Source of the DNA: Oscillospiraceae bacterium
GTDB lineage: Bacteria > Bacillota > Clostridia > Oscillospirales > CAG-272
Assembly: GCA_015064585.1 (NCBI GenBank)
Contig: SVRY01000019.1
Coordinates: forward strand, 1-45,609
Direction: 5' to 3'
Length of the DNA: 45,609 bases
In this document: positions 1-7,736 of the stretch, piece after piece
Layout of the letters: each line of letters opens with the position of its first letter
Numbering within the stretch: the stretch's first letter is position 1
Position numbers and translations under genes: made by a program
The notes under the pieces: generated by a model
What the model saw: the letters and a program-made list of their open reading frames with translations, nothing else
Database searches by the model: none
What the model was told of the DNA's origin: nothing

Positions 1-240
1 AAAAAACAAACGTTTTATTTTTCGGCTCGTTACGTGAAGTTTTTGCTTACGCAAAAGTGAAGTTGCTCGTTTTACTCGCAGTGAAGTATGGACTTTTAGT
101 CCAAGTGAAGTTAAGTTTGCCCACTTCGCCGAAGGCGAAACTTCACTGTCCGTAGGACAACTTCACGATCGAAGATCACTTCACTTGCCCGCAAGGGCAA
201 ACTTAGTTGAGGCACACTTCCTTATGAAGTGTGCCTCGTG
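1..240. repeat. Mini-hairpin array with GTGAAGT/ACTTCAC separators
   Basis: Short unrelated palindromes are strung together and separated by the heptamer GTGAAGT or its complement ACTTCAC. Examples are TTTGCTTACGCAAA, TGGACTTTTAGTCCA, TTCGCCGAAGGCGAA, TGTCCGTAGGACA, GATCGAAGATC and TTGCCCGCAAGGGCAA. The array ends with a longer hairpin at 209-237 with the core CACTTCCTTATGAAGTG. A very similar core occurs in the terminator at 7674-7721. No gene fits here. A second array of the same design, with GTGAAAT as the separator, lies at 43920-44440. The function is unknown. Confidence 0.8.
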
Positions 241-268
241 AAGGTACTCTTTTTTACTGTTCAAAACT

Positions 269-1195
269 CTATAAGGATTGCGCCAGCGCGATCCATACGG
301 GCATTGTAAAGATGGAGGCAATGCTTGAGAAGGCGATGGTCATGCTCGCCCTGCCCGTATCCTGCCCGTATTGAGCGGAAAACATTACGGTGTTGCTGGC
401 GGTGGGCACACAGGACATCAGCGTCAGCCCCACCAAAAGCTCGCCCCGTACCCCGCACAGGTAACACACGCCGACGGTGGCGGCGGGCAGTACGATGAGC
501 TTGATGAGAAGCGCAAAATAGTTTTCGGGGATCTTAAAGATCTTGCCAAGATCGGTGGCGGCAAGATAAGTGCCCAGCATCAGCATGGCAAGGGGCGCGT
601 TGAGGTTTGCAAGATGATTGAGCGGCTCGTACAGAATGCTCGGCAGGGTTACGTCGAATAAAAATAACGGTAACCCCATCGCAAGTCCGATGGTGCCGGG
701 ATTGACAAAGAGCTTAAAGAGATTGATCTTTCCTTGCTTTGCGCGATCCATCACGGTGGCGCCGTGGGTGAAGCAACAAAGATTGAATACAAACATCACT
801 ACCGAGCAGATAAATACGCCCGTGCTCCCCAATACCGCCTGAGACAGCGGTACGCCCATGTAGCCGACGTTGCCGTACATGGAGGCAAACTTGTACACGG
901 CGGCGTGGGGGGATCTGTTGAACAAAAATCGCGTCAGAACAATGGCGCCGATATGAAAGAGGGCGCTGCCCAGCATCGTCCATAACAGCAGCTTCAGCGT
1001 GTCCGCCGAGCGCTCCAGCTTTAAAAAGGAATGGGCGATCACACTGGGGGTGACGATATAGAACAGCAAGCCGTTGCACAGCTTTGAGGTCTTTTCGGTA
1101 AACAGCCCGAACTTGTGGGTGCAAAAGCCCACCAGCGCCAAAAGGATCAGAATGGCCACCTGATTGAAGGCAGTCCACATATTACTAAGGAACAT
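269..1195 (-). CDS. AEC-family (auxin efflux carrier-like) permease
   Basis: A 308-aa, very hydrophobic protein with about ten membrane segments in two halves, as is usual for the AEC/bile-acid-sodium-symporter fold. Typical features are a Gly/Asn-rich segment near residue 108 (SMYGNVGYMGVPL) and the C-terminal LMSCVPTASNTVMFSAQYGQ region. The length is normal for the family. The ATG lies 4 bases after the murC stop, and GGAG sits just upstream inside the murC end, so it should be co-transcribed with murC. Members export or import organic acids or amino-acid-like anions. The substrate cannot be read from the sequence. Confidence 0.9.
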   Translation of the reverse strand: MFLSNMWTAFNQVAILILLALVGFCTHKFGLFTEKTSKLCNGLLFYIVTPSVIAHSFLKLERSADTLKLLLWTMLGSALFHIGAIVLTRFLFNRSPHAAVYKFASMYGNVGYMGVPLSQAVLGSTGVFICSVVMFVFNLCCFTHGATVMDRAKQGKINLFKLFVNPGTIGLAMGLPLFLFDVTLPSILYEPLNHLANLNAPLAMLMLGTYLAATDLGKIFKIPENYFALLIKLIVLPAATVGVCYLCGVRGELLVGLTLMSCVPTASNTVMFSAQYGQDTGRASMTIAFSSIASIFTMPVWIALAQSL

Positions 1196-1199
1196 TGCT

Positions 1200-2576
1200 C
1201 TACTCCATATCCAGCAGGGTGGCGATCTGATTGACGTTGCCCGCTCCCATCAGAATGAAACAACCCTTGTCCGCCGCCTTGTCGGTGATGTAGCGGGCAA
1301 TGGCGGTAAAGTCGCTGATGTACTCACTGCCCTCGATCCTGTCTCTCAGATCCGTGATCTTAACGCCGATGGTGTTGATCTCACGGGCGCTGAAAATGTC
1401 GGTGACGATCACCTTATCCGCTTTCGACAGACTGGCGGCAAATTCCTCCATCAGCGCCTTGGTCCTTGTAAAGGTGTGGGGCTGGAAAATAACGGTGACG
1501 GGGGCGTAGCCCGCCGCCTTGGCAGAGGCGATGGTGGCGCTGATCTCGGTGGGATGATGGGCATAGTCGTCGACGATCACGGCGCCCTTCACCTTGCCCT
1601 TGATCTGAAATCTTCTGTCGGCACCGCCGAAGGCGGCAATGCCGTCGGCAATATCTTCAAAGGATAAACCGTAGTAAAGCCCCGCCGCAATGACGGAAAG
1701 GGCGTTGAGCACGTTGTGCCTGCCGCCCACGTTCATGTGCACTCTGCCGAGCTCCTTGCCGTTTTGCAGGGCGGTAAAGGAGGCCAGCGCACCGCTGAAG
1801 GACAGATCGGCGGCGGAGATGTCGTTGCTCTCTCCCAGACCGAAGGAGATGACCTTCACGGGAGAGCTTTCCATCACAATGCGGCAGTTTTTATCGTCGC
1901 CGTTGATGATGAGCACACCGTCCTTGTTGATATTATGGGTGAATTTTATGAAGGATCTCTGAATATCCTCAAGATCCTTGAAAAAGTCCAGATGGTCGGC
2001 ATCCACGTTTAAAACGATGGCGGCATCGGGGAAGAAATTGTGGAAGGAATTGCAGTACTCGCAGGCTTCGTACACGCTGTAGCTCGATCCGCCGATGCGA
2101 TAATTGCCGCCGATGAGGGAGAGGTTGGCGCCCACCAGCACCGTGGGATCCGCCTTGGCGCTCATAAAGACGGAGGAGAGCATGGAGGTGGTGGTGGTCT
2201 TACCGTGGGTGCCGCTGACCGCTACCGAATGGGGATACTGGGCCATCAGAAGACCCAAAAGCACCGCGCGCTCGCAGTGGGGGATATTGTTTGTTTTAAC
2301 AAAGACCAGCTCGGGATTGTTGTCCTTGACGGCGGCGGTGTAGACCAACAGATCGCACCCGATGGCGTTGTCCGCATGATGACCCACCGTCACGGTAATA
2401 CCGTGGGCGCGCAGGGAGAGTACGGAATCCGACTCGGAAATATCGGAGCCCGTGACCTTTTTGCCCTGACTTTTGGCGATCATGGCCAGCGCCGACATGG
2501 AAACACCGCCGATGCCCGTAAAATGAATATGCTTTGCATTTTTAAAAATATCGGAATACTGATTAATATAACTCAT
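1200..2576 (-). CDS. murC: UDP-N-acetylmuramate--L-alanine ligase
   Basis: MurC adds L-alanine to UDP-MurNAc with ATP, the first step of peptide-stem synthesis in the cytoplasm. The product from ATG 2576 is 458 aa. It has the N-terminal UDP-binding HFTGIGGVSMSALA (residues 18-31), the ATP-binding GTHGKTT (122-128), the central NVDADHLDFF and the C-terminal DDYAHHPTEI typical of Mur ligases. An upstream in-frame start (2621) would add 15 residues. I prefer 2576 because GGGAG lies about 8 bases before it and the family begins there. It is first in an operon with the AEC permease. Confidence 0.96.
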   Translation of the reverse strand: MSYINQYSDIFKNAKHIHFTGIGGVSMSALAMIAKSQGKKVTGSDISESDSVLSLRAHGITVTVGHHADNAIGCDLLVYTAAVKDNNPELVFVKTNNIPHCERAVLLGLLMAQYPHSVAVSGTHGKTTTTSMLSSVFMSAKADPTVLVGANLSLIGGNYRIGGSSYSVYEACEYCNSFHNFFPDAAIVLNVDADHLDFFKDLEDIQRSFIKFTHNINKDGVLIINGDDKNCRIVMESSPVKVISFGLGESNDISAADLSFSGALASFTALQNGKELGRVHMNVGGRHNVLNALSVIAAGLYYGLSFEDIADGIAAFGGADRRFQIKGKVKGAVIVDDYAHHPTEISATIASAKAAGYAPVTVIFQPHTFTRTKALMEEFAASLSKADKVIVTDIFSAREINTIGVKITDLRDRIEGSEYISDFTAIARYITDKAADKGCFILMGAGNVNQIATLLDME

Positions 2577-2609
2577 AAAAAAACTCCCGTTTTGTATTTT
2601 AACATTTTT

Positions 2610-2615
2610 ATTATA
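2610..2615 (-). promoter_or_regulatory. Probable -10 box for murC
   Basis: On the minus strand TATAAT lies about 35 bases before the murC start, in an A+T-rich spacer. No good -35 hexamer is seen at 16-18 bases, so the call rests on the -10 alone. Confidence 0.4.
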
Positions 2616-2735
2616 TAACAATTATTTGGTAAAATAAATAGCAAACCGAAGTTTTTTTAAAAAAGATAAAGAATTTGTAAATTCTGCCGATTTTTATCAC
2701 ACCCTCTTGCAAAAGAGAGGGAGGTAATATATAAT

Positions 2736-2741
2736 TATAAT
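2736..2741 (+). promoter_or_regulatory. Probable -10 box for the 2790 operon
   Basis: TATAAT lies about 50 bases before the 2790 start, just after a small hairpin (CCCTCTT/AAGAGAGGG, about 2702-2721). A convincing -35 box is not visible. Confidence 0.35.
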
Positions 2742-2789
2742 GTTTAAGAATGTCCGTTTGTCATTTAATATATTATAAAGGAGCAGAAA

Positions 2790-3215
2790 ATGAAGAAAGG
2801 ATTTTTGGAAAAGGCAGGCGCCTTTATCAAAAAGCATTGGGTGTTTTTTACGGTGCTGGCCGTGATCTTTGTCAGCTCGTTTTTTATCCGCGGCAGAAGC
2901 GTGCAGATGCAGTACGTCGGGGCGGACAGCTATGAGTACGTGCGTCTTGATTACAGTATTTACGGCTACTGCGTTGGGGTAAGCCATCTGCAGGAGAAAA
3001 GCGTGCAGACAGCAAAGGATCTTTCCCGTCAGGTACTCTTGATGGATATGGATTCCTCCATTCAGTATATCGCCGATCAATGGGTTTACTACCACGGCGA
3101 TCAGGAAACGTTTAAATTTAAAGTAAAGGGCTATATTTATAACACCAACGACCGTCGTGACGAGATCATCTGGCTCGTGAAGGATATGGGTTATAAGGCA
3201 GACGCCATTGTGTAA
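2790..3215 (+). CDS. Small membrane-anchored protein, paralogue of the next gene
   Basis: A 141-aa protein of unknown function. Residues 1-16 are basic, then one membrane segment (about 17-34) is followed by an extracytoplasmic domain of about 100 residues. The segment VRLDYSIYGYCVGVSHL matches VELNYSIFGYCVSANPM in the next gene, so the two are tandem paralogues. A strong AAAGGAG lies before the ATG. It heads an operon leading into an LtaS-like sulfatase, which suggests a cell-envelope role; that is inference. Confidence 0.75.
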   Translation: MKKGFLEKAGAFIKKHWVFFTVLAVIFVSSFFIRGRSVQMQYVGADSYEYVRLDYSIYGYCVGVSHLQEKSVQTAKDLSRQVLLMDMDSSIQYIADQWVYYHGDQETFKFKVKGYIYNTNDRRDEIIWLVKDMGYKADAIV

Positions 3216-3220
3216 GTGAT

Positions 3221-3649
3221 ATGAAAAAGACTCAAACAAACGAAAAGAAAAATTTTATAGGCTGGATCCGTGATCACAGTATTTTGCTTTTGATCATTGC
3301 GGGCGCTCTTTTGATGGTGCTGACGCTGAAGACCCAGTCGGTGCTGGTCACCGATGCCAAGAATCAGCAATACACCGTGGAACTGAATTATTCGATATTC
3401 GGCTACTGTGTCAGCGCCAACCCCATGACGGACGAGGCAAAGCCCGTGGCGGCGGAATATATGTTTCTGCTGGGCGGCATCGACAGTACGGTCAGTAAAG
3501 CGGCAACCTGGATCTCCGAGACCACCGACGGTGGGGTGGAGGTCTACGTCAGCGGCTATCCTCGCGGGAAAACCGCTCTTACGGAGCATCTGTGTGAGAT
3601 CCTTAAGGAACAAGGCATTGAGGCAAAGGAGTTTGAGGAAAGAGAATGA
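3221..3649 (+). CDS. Small membrane-anchored protein, paralogue of the previous gene
   Basis: A 142-aa protein with one N-terminal membrane segment (about residues 22-37) and an outside domain containing YTVELNYSIFGYCV, shared with the gene upstream. It starts 5 bases after the upstream stop and its stop overlaps the next ATG by 4 bases (ATGA), so translation is likely coupled to the sulfatase gene. The function is unknown. A role in helping or sensing teichoic-acid-like polymer synthesis is inferred from position only. Confidence 0.75.
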   Translation: MKKTQTNEKKNFIGWIRDHSILLLIIAGALLMVLTLKTQSVLVTDAKNQQYTVELNYSIFGYCVSANPMTDEAKPVAAEYMFLLGGIDSTVSKAATWISETTDGGVEVYVSGYPRGKTALTEHLCEILKEQGIEAKEFEERE

Positions 3650-5763
3650 TAGGGAAGATCAAAGCTTTACAACAACATAAATACTTCAAGCCGATCATGA
3701 CGGTGATCCTTTGCCTGATCCCGCTGGCGGCACTGCTGTGTGTCAATGCAGAGGTTGCGGCAAAATACAGCATCGGTCCGGACCACAATCTGTGGGTACC
3801 CGTACTGCTGATGGTGGCGGAGCTGATCGGCCTTGTATGGTTGGTATATGCCACCTCACTCAGAGAGGTGGCAAGGGGACTGTCCCACGCATTGGTGGTG
3901 CTTTTTCCGTTTATTTTGTATTTTTGTATTGAGTGGCTCAGCTTCGGCGATCTGAGCAAGACCTTGAAGTTTTTCTTTGTGAGCCACTACTATATGATGT
4001 TCTTTATGGTGGCACTGCTCACCGCCGTCTTTTGGCTCATGAACGTCATTTGGCGCAGATATTGGATCTCTGCGGCGCTGATGAGCGTGGTCACGATGAT
4101 CATGAGCTATATCAATGTTGCCAAAATGGGCATCAACGGTGAACCCTTCCTGCCCACCGATATGGCCTTTGCAGGCAATCTCGGGGATCTGACGGGCTTT
4201 GCCGCGGGCAGCCTGCCCTTTACCAAGGAACTGGTGATGAGCTCTCTGACCCTCATTGCCGTCATCGTTATCCTCTTTATCGGTCAGCAAAAGAGCTTTA
4301 AAAACTATTGGCTGCGCCCCGTATTGGGACTCCTTTGCGCCGCATTCGTGGGTATCACGGTGGTGATCCCGAGCGTGAAGGACTTTATCTTTCTGGGGGA
4401 CAGCATTCTGATGAGCCGTCAGTACACCCAGAAGGTCATCTATGACAATCACGGCTTTATGGGCGGCTTCCTTATTAATATCGAGGGCTATGTGGCGCCG
4501 CCCGAGGGTTATAATGAGAAATATATCAAGGATCTGATCAGCTCCTATACCGCTGACACGGATAACGACGGTGAGTTTGAAAATCCCGACGTTATCGTCT
4601 ATCTTGCCGAGAGTATGTTTGACATTACCGAGGTGGAGGGTGTCAACCTCACCATCGATCCTCTTGAAAACCTTCATAAGATCGAAAAGGATTATCTCTC
4701 GGGTACTATGATGCAGGCCAGCGGTGTCGGCGGCGGCACCGTCAGAAGTGAATTTGAGGTGCTTACGGGCATCAATCTGGTGGATATGAAGGAGGGTCTG
4801 ATCCCTTATAATACCTACGTTCCAAAGTCCACAGAGCAGGTCTACGGTCTTCCCAATTACTTTAAAGAGCTTGGGTATAAGACGGTGGGCGTGCACTCCT
4901 ATAAAGAGGGCTTTTACTCCAGAAACACCTGCTACGGTAAGATGGGCTTTGACGAGTTTATCGGACAGGAGAGTATGGTAGATCCCGTCATCGGCGACAA
5001 TGCAAGAGAGTTTATCGTGGACTCCTATTTCGTGGAGCAGATCGAGGCACAGCTGGAGGAGGATCCCGACAAGAGCAAGTTTATCTTTGCCATTTCCATG
5101 GAAAATCACGGCGGCTTTACCAATAAATACGAGACCTACGATGAGGTCATCACCCACGAAAACTGGGATGAAAAGGAGACCTCCATTGCAAATAACTACT
5201 GTAAGAGCGCCAATTTTGCCGACGATGCACTGGGGGATCTCTACGAGTACGTTCAAAAGCGGGAGAAGCCCACGGTGGTGCTCTATTTCGGCGACCATCT
5301 GCCCACTCTCAACGACCGCCATACGGTGCTGGAGAGCGCAGGCTATATCTCCACCGGCTGGTCCAGCAACTGGACGACCGAGGATCAGTACAATATGTAC
5401 CGCACTCCCTTTGTGATCTTCTCAAATTACCTTGACAAGGAGCCCGAGACGGTGGGACATTATTCAAGCTATATGTTACCCTCGCTCCTGCTGGACTATA
5501 TCGACGCGCCGAGTAACGGATACTGGAATCTGATTTCCGCCTTCCATGAGACGGTGCCCACCTATAACCGCTTTATCACAATGGACGCGGCAGGGGAGGT
5601 CTACTCCACGCAAAAGACCGATGCCAACGGTGAGGTGCTCAGCAGTATCATCGGGGAACTCGATGCCAAGGCGCAGGAGCTCATTCACGCCCATACCATG
5701 CTCAGCTACGATGCATTGGCGGGCAAACGCTATATCAACGATCTATTAATGGAGACTAAGTAA
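3646..5763 (+). CDS. LTA-synthase-family membrane sulfatase (glycerol-phosphate transferase)
   Basis: A 705-aa protein with five or six N-terminal membrane segments (about residues 13-235) followed by an outer alkaline-phosphatase-superfamily domain. Seen motifs are VIVYLAESMFD at the metal site, GGGTVRSEFEVLTG with the probable nucleophile Thr, SMENHGGF and YFGDHLPTL with metal-binding Asp/His. LtaS-type enzymes polymerise glycerol-phosphate from phosphatidylglycerol on the outer face; relatives add phosphoglycerol to other glycans. The gene overlaps its neighbours on both sides (ATGA and TAATG). Whether it makes true lipoteichoic acid is not decidable here. Confidence 0.9.
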   Translation: MIGKIKALQQHKYFKPIMTVILCLIPLAALLCVNAEVAAKYSIGPDHNLWVPVLLMVAELIGLVWLVYATSLREVARGLSHALVVLFPFILYFCIEWLSFGDLSKTLKFFFVSHYYMMFFMVALLTAVFWLMNVIWRRYWISAALMSVVTMIMSYINVAKMGINGEPFLPTDMAFAGNLGDLTGFAAGSLPFTKELVMSSLTLIAVIVILFIGQQKSFKNYWLRPVLGLLCAAFVGITVVIPSVKDFIFLGDSILMSRQYTQKVIYDNHGFMGGFLINIEGYVAPPEGYNEKYIKDLISSYTADTDNDGEFENPDVIVYLAESMFDITEVEGVNLTIDPLENLHKIEKDYLSGTMMQASGVGGGTVRSEFEVLTGINLVDMKEGLIPYNTYVPKSTEQVYGLPNYFKELGYKTVGVHSYKEGFYSRNTCYGKMGFDEFIGQESMVDPVIGDNAREFIVDSYFVEQIEAQLEEDPDKSKFIFAISMENHGGFTNKYETYDEVITHENWDEKETSIANNYCKSANFADDALGDLYEYVQKREKPTVVLYFGDHLPTLNDRHTVLESAGYISTGWSSNWTTEDQYNMYRTPFVIFSNYLDKEPETVGHYSSYMLPSLLLDYIDAPSNGYWNLISAFHETVPTYNRFITMDAAGEVYSTQKTDANGEVLSSIIGELDAKAQELIHAHTMLSYDALAGKRYINDLLMETK

Positions 5764-6416
5764 TGAACGTTTTATCCCCCTCTATCCTTTCTGCTGATTT
5801 TGCGCATCTGGCGGAGGCGGCGGATCTGGTTGCCCACGGCGGCGCAAAATGGCTTCATATCGACGTAATGGACGGGCATTTCGTTCCTAATATCACACTG
5901 GGCGCCCCCATCGTTAAAAGTCTGCGCAAGTACAGCGAGCTGGTCTTTGACGTGCACCTGATGATCGAAAAGCCCGAGCGCTATATAGATGATTTTATCG
6001 CCGCAGGCAGTGATTTTATCACCTTTCATATCGAGAGCACAGAGGCGGCAGGGGAGATCATCGACCGTGTTCACGCCGCAGGCAAAAAGGTGGGCATCAC
6101 CTTAAAACCGGGCACCCCCGTCGAGGCGGTGGAGCCCTATCTTGACCGTGTGGATATGGTGCTGATCATGACCGTGGAGCCCGGTTTCGGCGGGCAGGCC
6201 TTTATGGAGGATCAGCTGGAAAAGGCAAGGTTTCTCGTTCAATATAAAAAGCGTACGGGAAAGGATTTCCATATTGAGGTGGACGGCGGTGTCAATCTTA
6301 AAAACGTGCGCCGCTGTCTGGAGGCGGGCATTAACGTCATTGTGGCGGGCAGCGCCGTCTATCGCGGTGACGTAACTCAAAATGCCGCTGATTTTATGAG
6401 AATACTTGGAGAATAG
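5763..6416 (+). CDS. rpe: Ribulose-phosphate 3-epimerase
   Basis: A 217-aa TIM-barrel enzyme interconverting ribulose-5-phosphate and xylulose-5-phosphate in the pentose-phosphate pathway. The N-terminal SPSILSADFAHL, metal-binding HIDVMDGHFVPN (residues 32-43), DVHLM, VEPGFGGQAF and the phosphate-binding VDGGVN are all present at normal spacing. Translation restarts at TAATG on the sulfatase stop codon. It has normal family length. Confidence 0.97.
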   Translation: MNVLSPSILSADFAHLAEAADLVAHGGAKWLHIDVMDGHFVPNITLGAPIVKSLRKYSELVFDVHLMIEKPERYIDDFIAAGSDFITFHIESTEAAGEIIDRVHAAGKKVGITLKPGTPVEAVEPYLDRVDMVLIMTVEPGFGGQAFMEDQLEKARFLVQYKKRTGKDFHIEVDGGVNLKNVRRCLEAGINVIVAGSAVYRGDVTQNAADFMRILGE

Positions 6417-6417
6417 A

Positions 6418-7668
6418 ATGGAATTTTCAAACCGACTTTTAACACTCAGAGAACAAGCTTTATCACGCTGTGCCGACGCATTTGCCGAGGCACAGCGCAT
6501 TTCCTTTATAACCGCCGAGCGTGTACTGGAGGCCTTTCAACAGGAGCGCATTCGCGCAAGTCACCTGCAGGGCAGTACGGGATACGGCTACGACGATGCG
6601 GGCAGAGATGCGCTGGACCGCGTGTACGCCAGAGCGCTGGAGGCAGAGGATGCACTGGTGCGCCCTCATATCATTTCGGGCACTCATGCGCTGACCATCG
6701 GTCTCTTTGCCCTGCTCCGTCCCGGTGACGTGATGCTCTCGGTAGCAGGCAAGCCCTACGACACGCTGGACACCGTCATCGGTATTGAGCCGGGCGGTGA
6801 CGGATCCTTGATGGACTTTGGCATCAAATACGATCAGGTGGACTTTCTTGAGGGTGGTATCATTGACTATGATACCATTGGAGAAAAGGTACGCGCAGGC
6901 GTCCGTATGGTCTATATCCAAAAATCAAAGGGCTATCAGGATCGACCCACTCTCTCCGCCGCAGAAATCGGGAAGATCACCGCTTTTGTAAAGGAGATCG
7001 ACCCCGAGGTCTACGTAATGGTGGATAATTGCTACGGTGAATTTACCGAGGAGCACGAGCCTACCTATTACGGTGTGGATCTGATGGCAGGCTCCCTGAT
7101 TAAAAATCCGGGTGGTGGCATTGCCAAGATCGGCGGGTACCTGGCGGGTAAGGCGTGGGCAGTGGAAAAATGCGCTCAGCGCACCACCATGCCGGGGGTA
7201 GGACGGGAGAGCGGCGCTACTCTTGACACCCTCATTGACTTTTATCAGGGCTTTTTCTTGGCCCCCCACGTGGTCCTGCAGGCGAAAAAGATCGCCATTT
7301 TCGCCGCCGCCCTCTTTGAGGAGATGGGCTTTGAGGTAAACCCTTCGGTGGACGGCTTCCGCGGGGATATCATTCAGACCGTCACCTGCGGCACTCCCGA
7401 AGGACTGATCGCCTTCTGTAAGGGTATACAGGCGGGCGCCCCCGTGGACAGCTACGTCACCCCCGAGCCTTGGGCGATGCCGGGCTACACCGATCCCGTT
7501 ATTATGGCGGCAGGCTCCTTTGTGGGCGGCGCCTCCATTGAACTGTCGGCCGACGGCCCCATGCGGGAGCCCTATCTTGTGTTCTTCCAAGGGGGACTCA
7601 CCTTTGAAACGGGCATTGTCGGTATCCTCAAGGCCGCCGAGGAAATGCTCAAACTGAAGGATCAATAA
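6418..7668 (+). CDS. Methionine gamma-lyase-family PLP enzyme (YnbB/aluminium-resistance type)
   Basis: A 416-aa fold-type I PLP protein of the family often annotated as aluminium resistance protein or methionine gamma-lyase family protein. Typical stretches are GSTGYGYDDAGRDALD, RPHIISGTHALTIGLFALLRPGD and GSLIKNPGGGIAKIGGY with the probable PLP lysine. A TTG start at 6406 is possible, but ATG 6418 has GGAG at 6408-6411 with good spacing. It starts right after rpe and ends the operon at the hairpin 7674-7721. The true substrate is unknown; C-S lyase activity is inferred from the family. Confidence 0.88.
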   Translation: MEFSNRLLTLREQALSRCADAFAEAQRISFITAERVLEAFQQERIRASHLQGSTGYGYDDAGRDALDRVYARALEAEDALVRPHIISGTHALTIGLFALLRPGDVMLSVAGKPYDTLDTVIGIEPGGDGSLMDFGIKYDQVDFLEGGIIDYDTIGEKVRAGVRMVYIQKSKGYQDRPTLSAAEIGKITAFVKEIDPEVYVMVDNCYGEFTEEHEPTYYGVDLMAGSLIKNPGGGIAKIGGYLAGKAWAVEKCAQRTTMPGVGRESGATLDTLIDFYQGFFLAPHVVLQAKKIAIFAAALFEEMGFEVNPSVDGFRGDIIQTVTCGTPEGLIAFCKGIQAGAPVDSYVTPEPWAMPGYTDPVIMAAGSFVGGASIELSADGPMREPYLVFFQGGLTFETGIVGILKAAEEMLKLKDQ

Positions 7669-7673
7669 AAAAT

Positions 7674-7721
7674 GCTCTCCGAGAGAGACCACTTCTTTAT
7701 GAAGTGTCTCTTTCGGAGAGC
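7674..7721. terminator. Bidirectional hairpin terminator
   Basis: A long stem GCTCTCCGAGAGAGAC.../...GTCTCTTTCGGAGAGC sits between the convergent PLP-enzyme and DUF4173 genes and is followed by a T-rich run. Its loop-proximal part CACTTCTTTATGAAGTG resembles the hairpin at 209-237. Confidence 0.85.
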
Positions 7722-7736
7722 TTCTTTGTTTTGGAG

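Noticed and set aside
3856-5322. Long minus-strand ORF (488 aa) opposite the sulfatase gene
   Set aside because: It is a shadow of the strongly conserved LtaS-like frame; the translation is His/Val/Gly-rich without domains or a ribosome site.
6406-6417. TTG start for the PLP enzyme gene
   Set aside because: GGAG at 6408-6411 would lie inside the coding start; it is correctly placed for ATG 6418.
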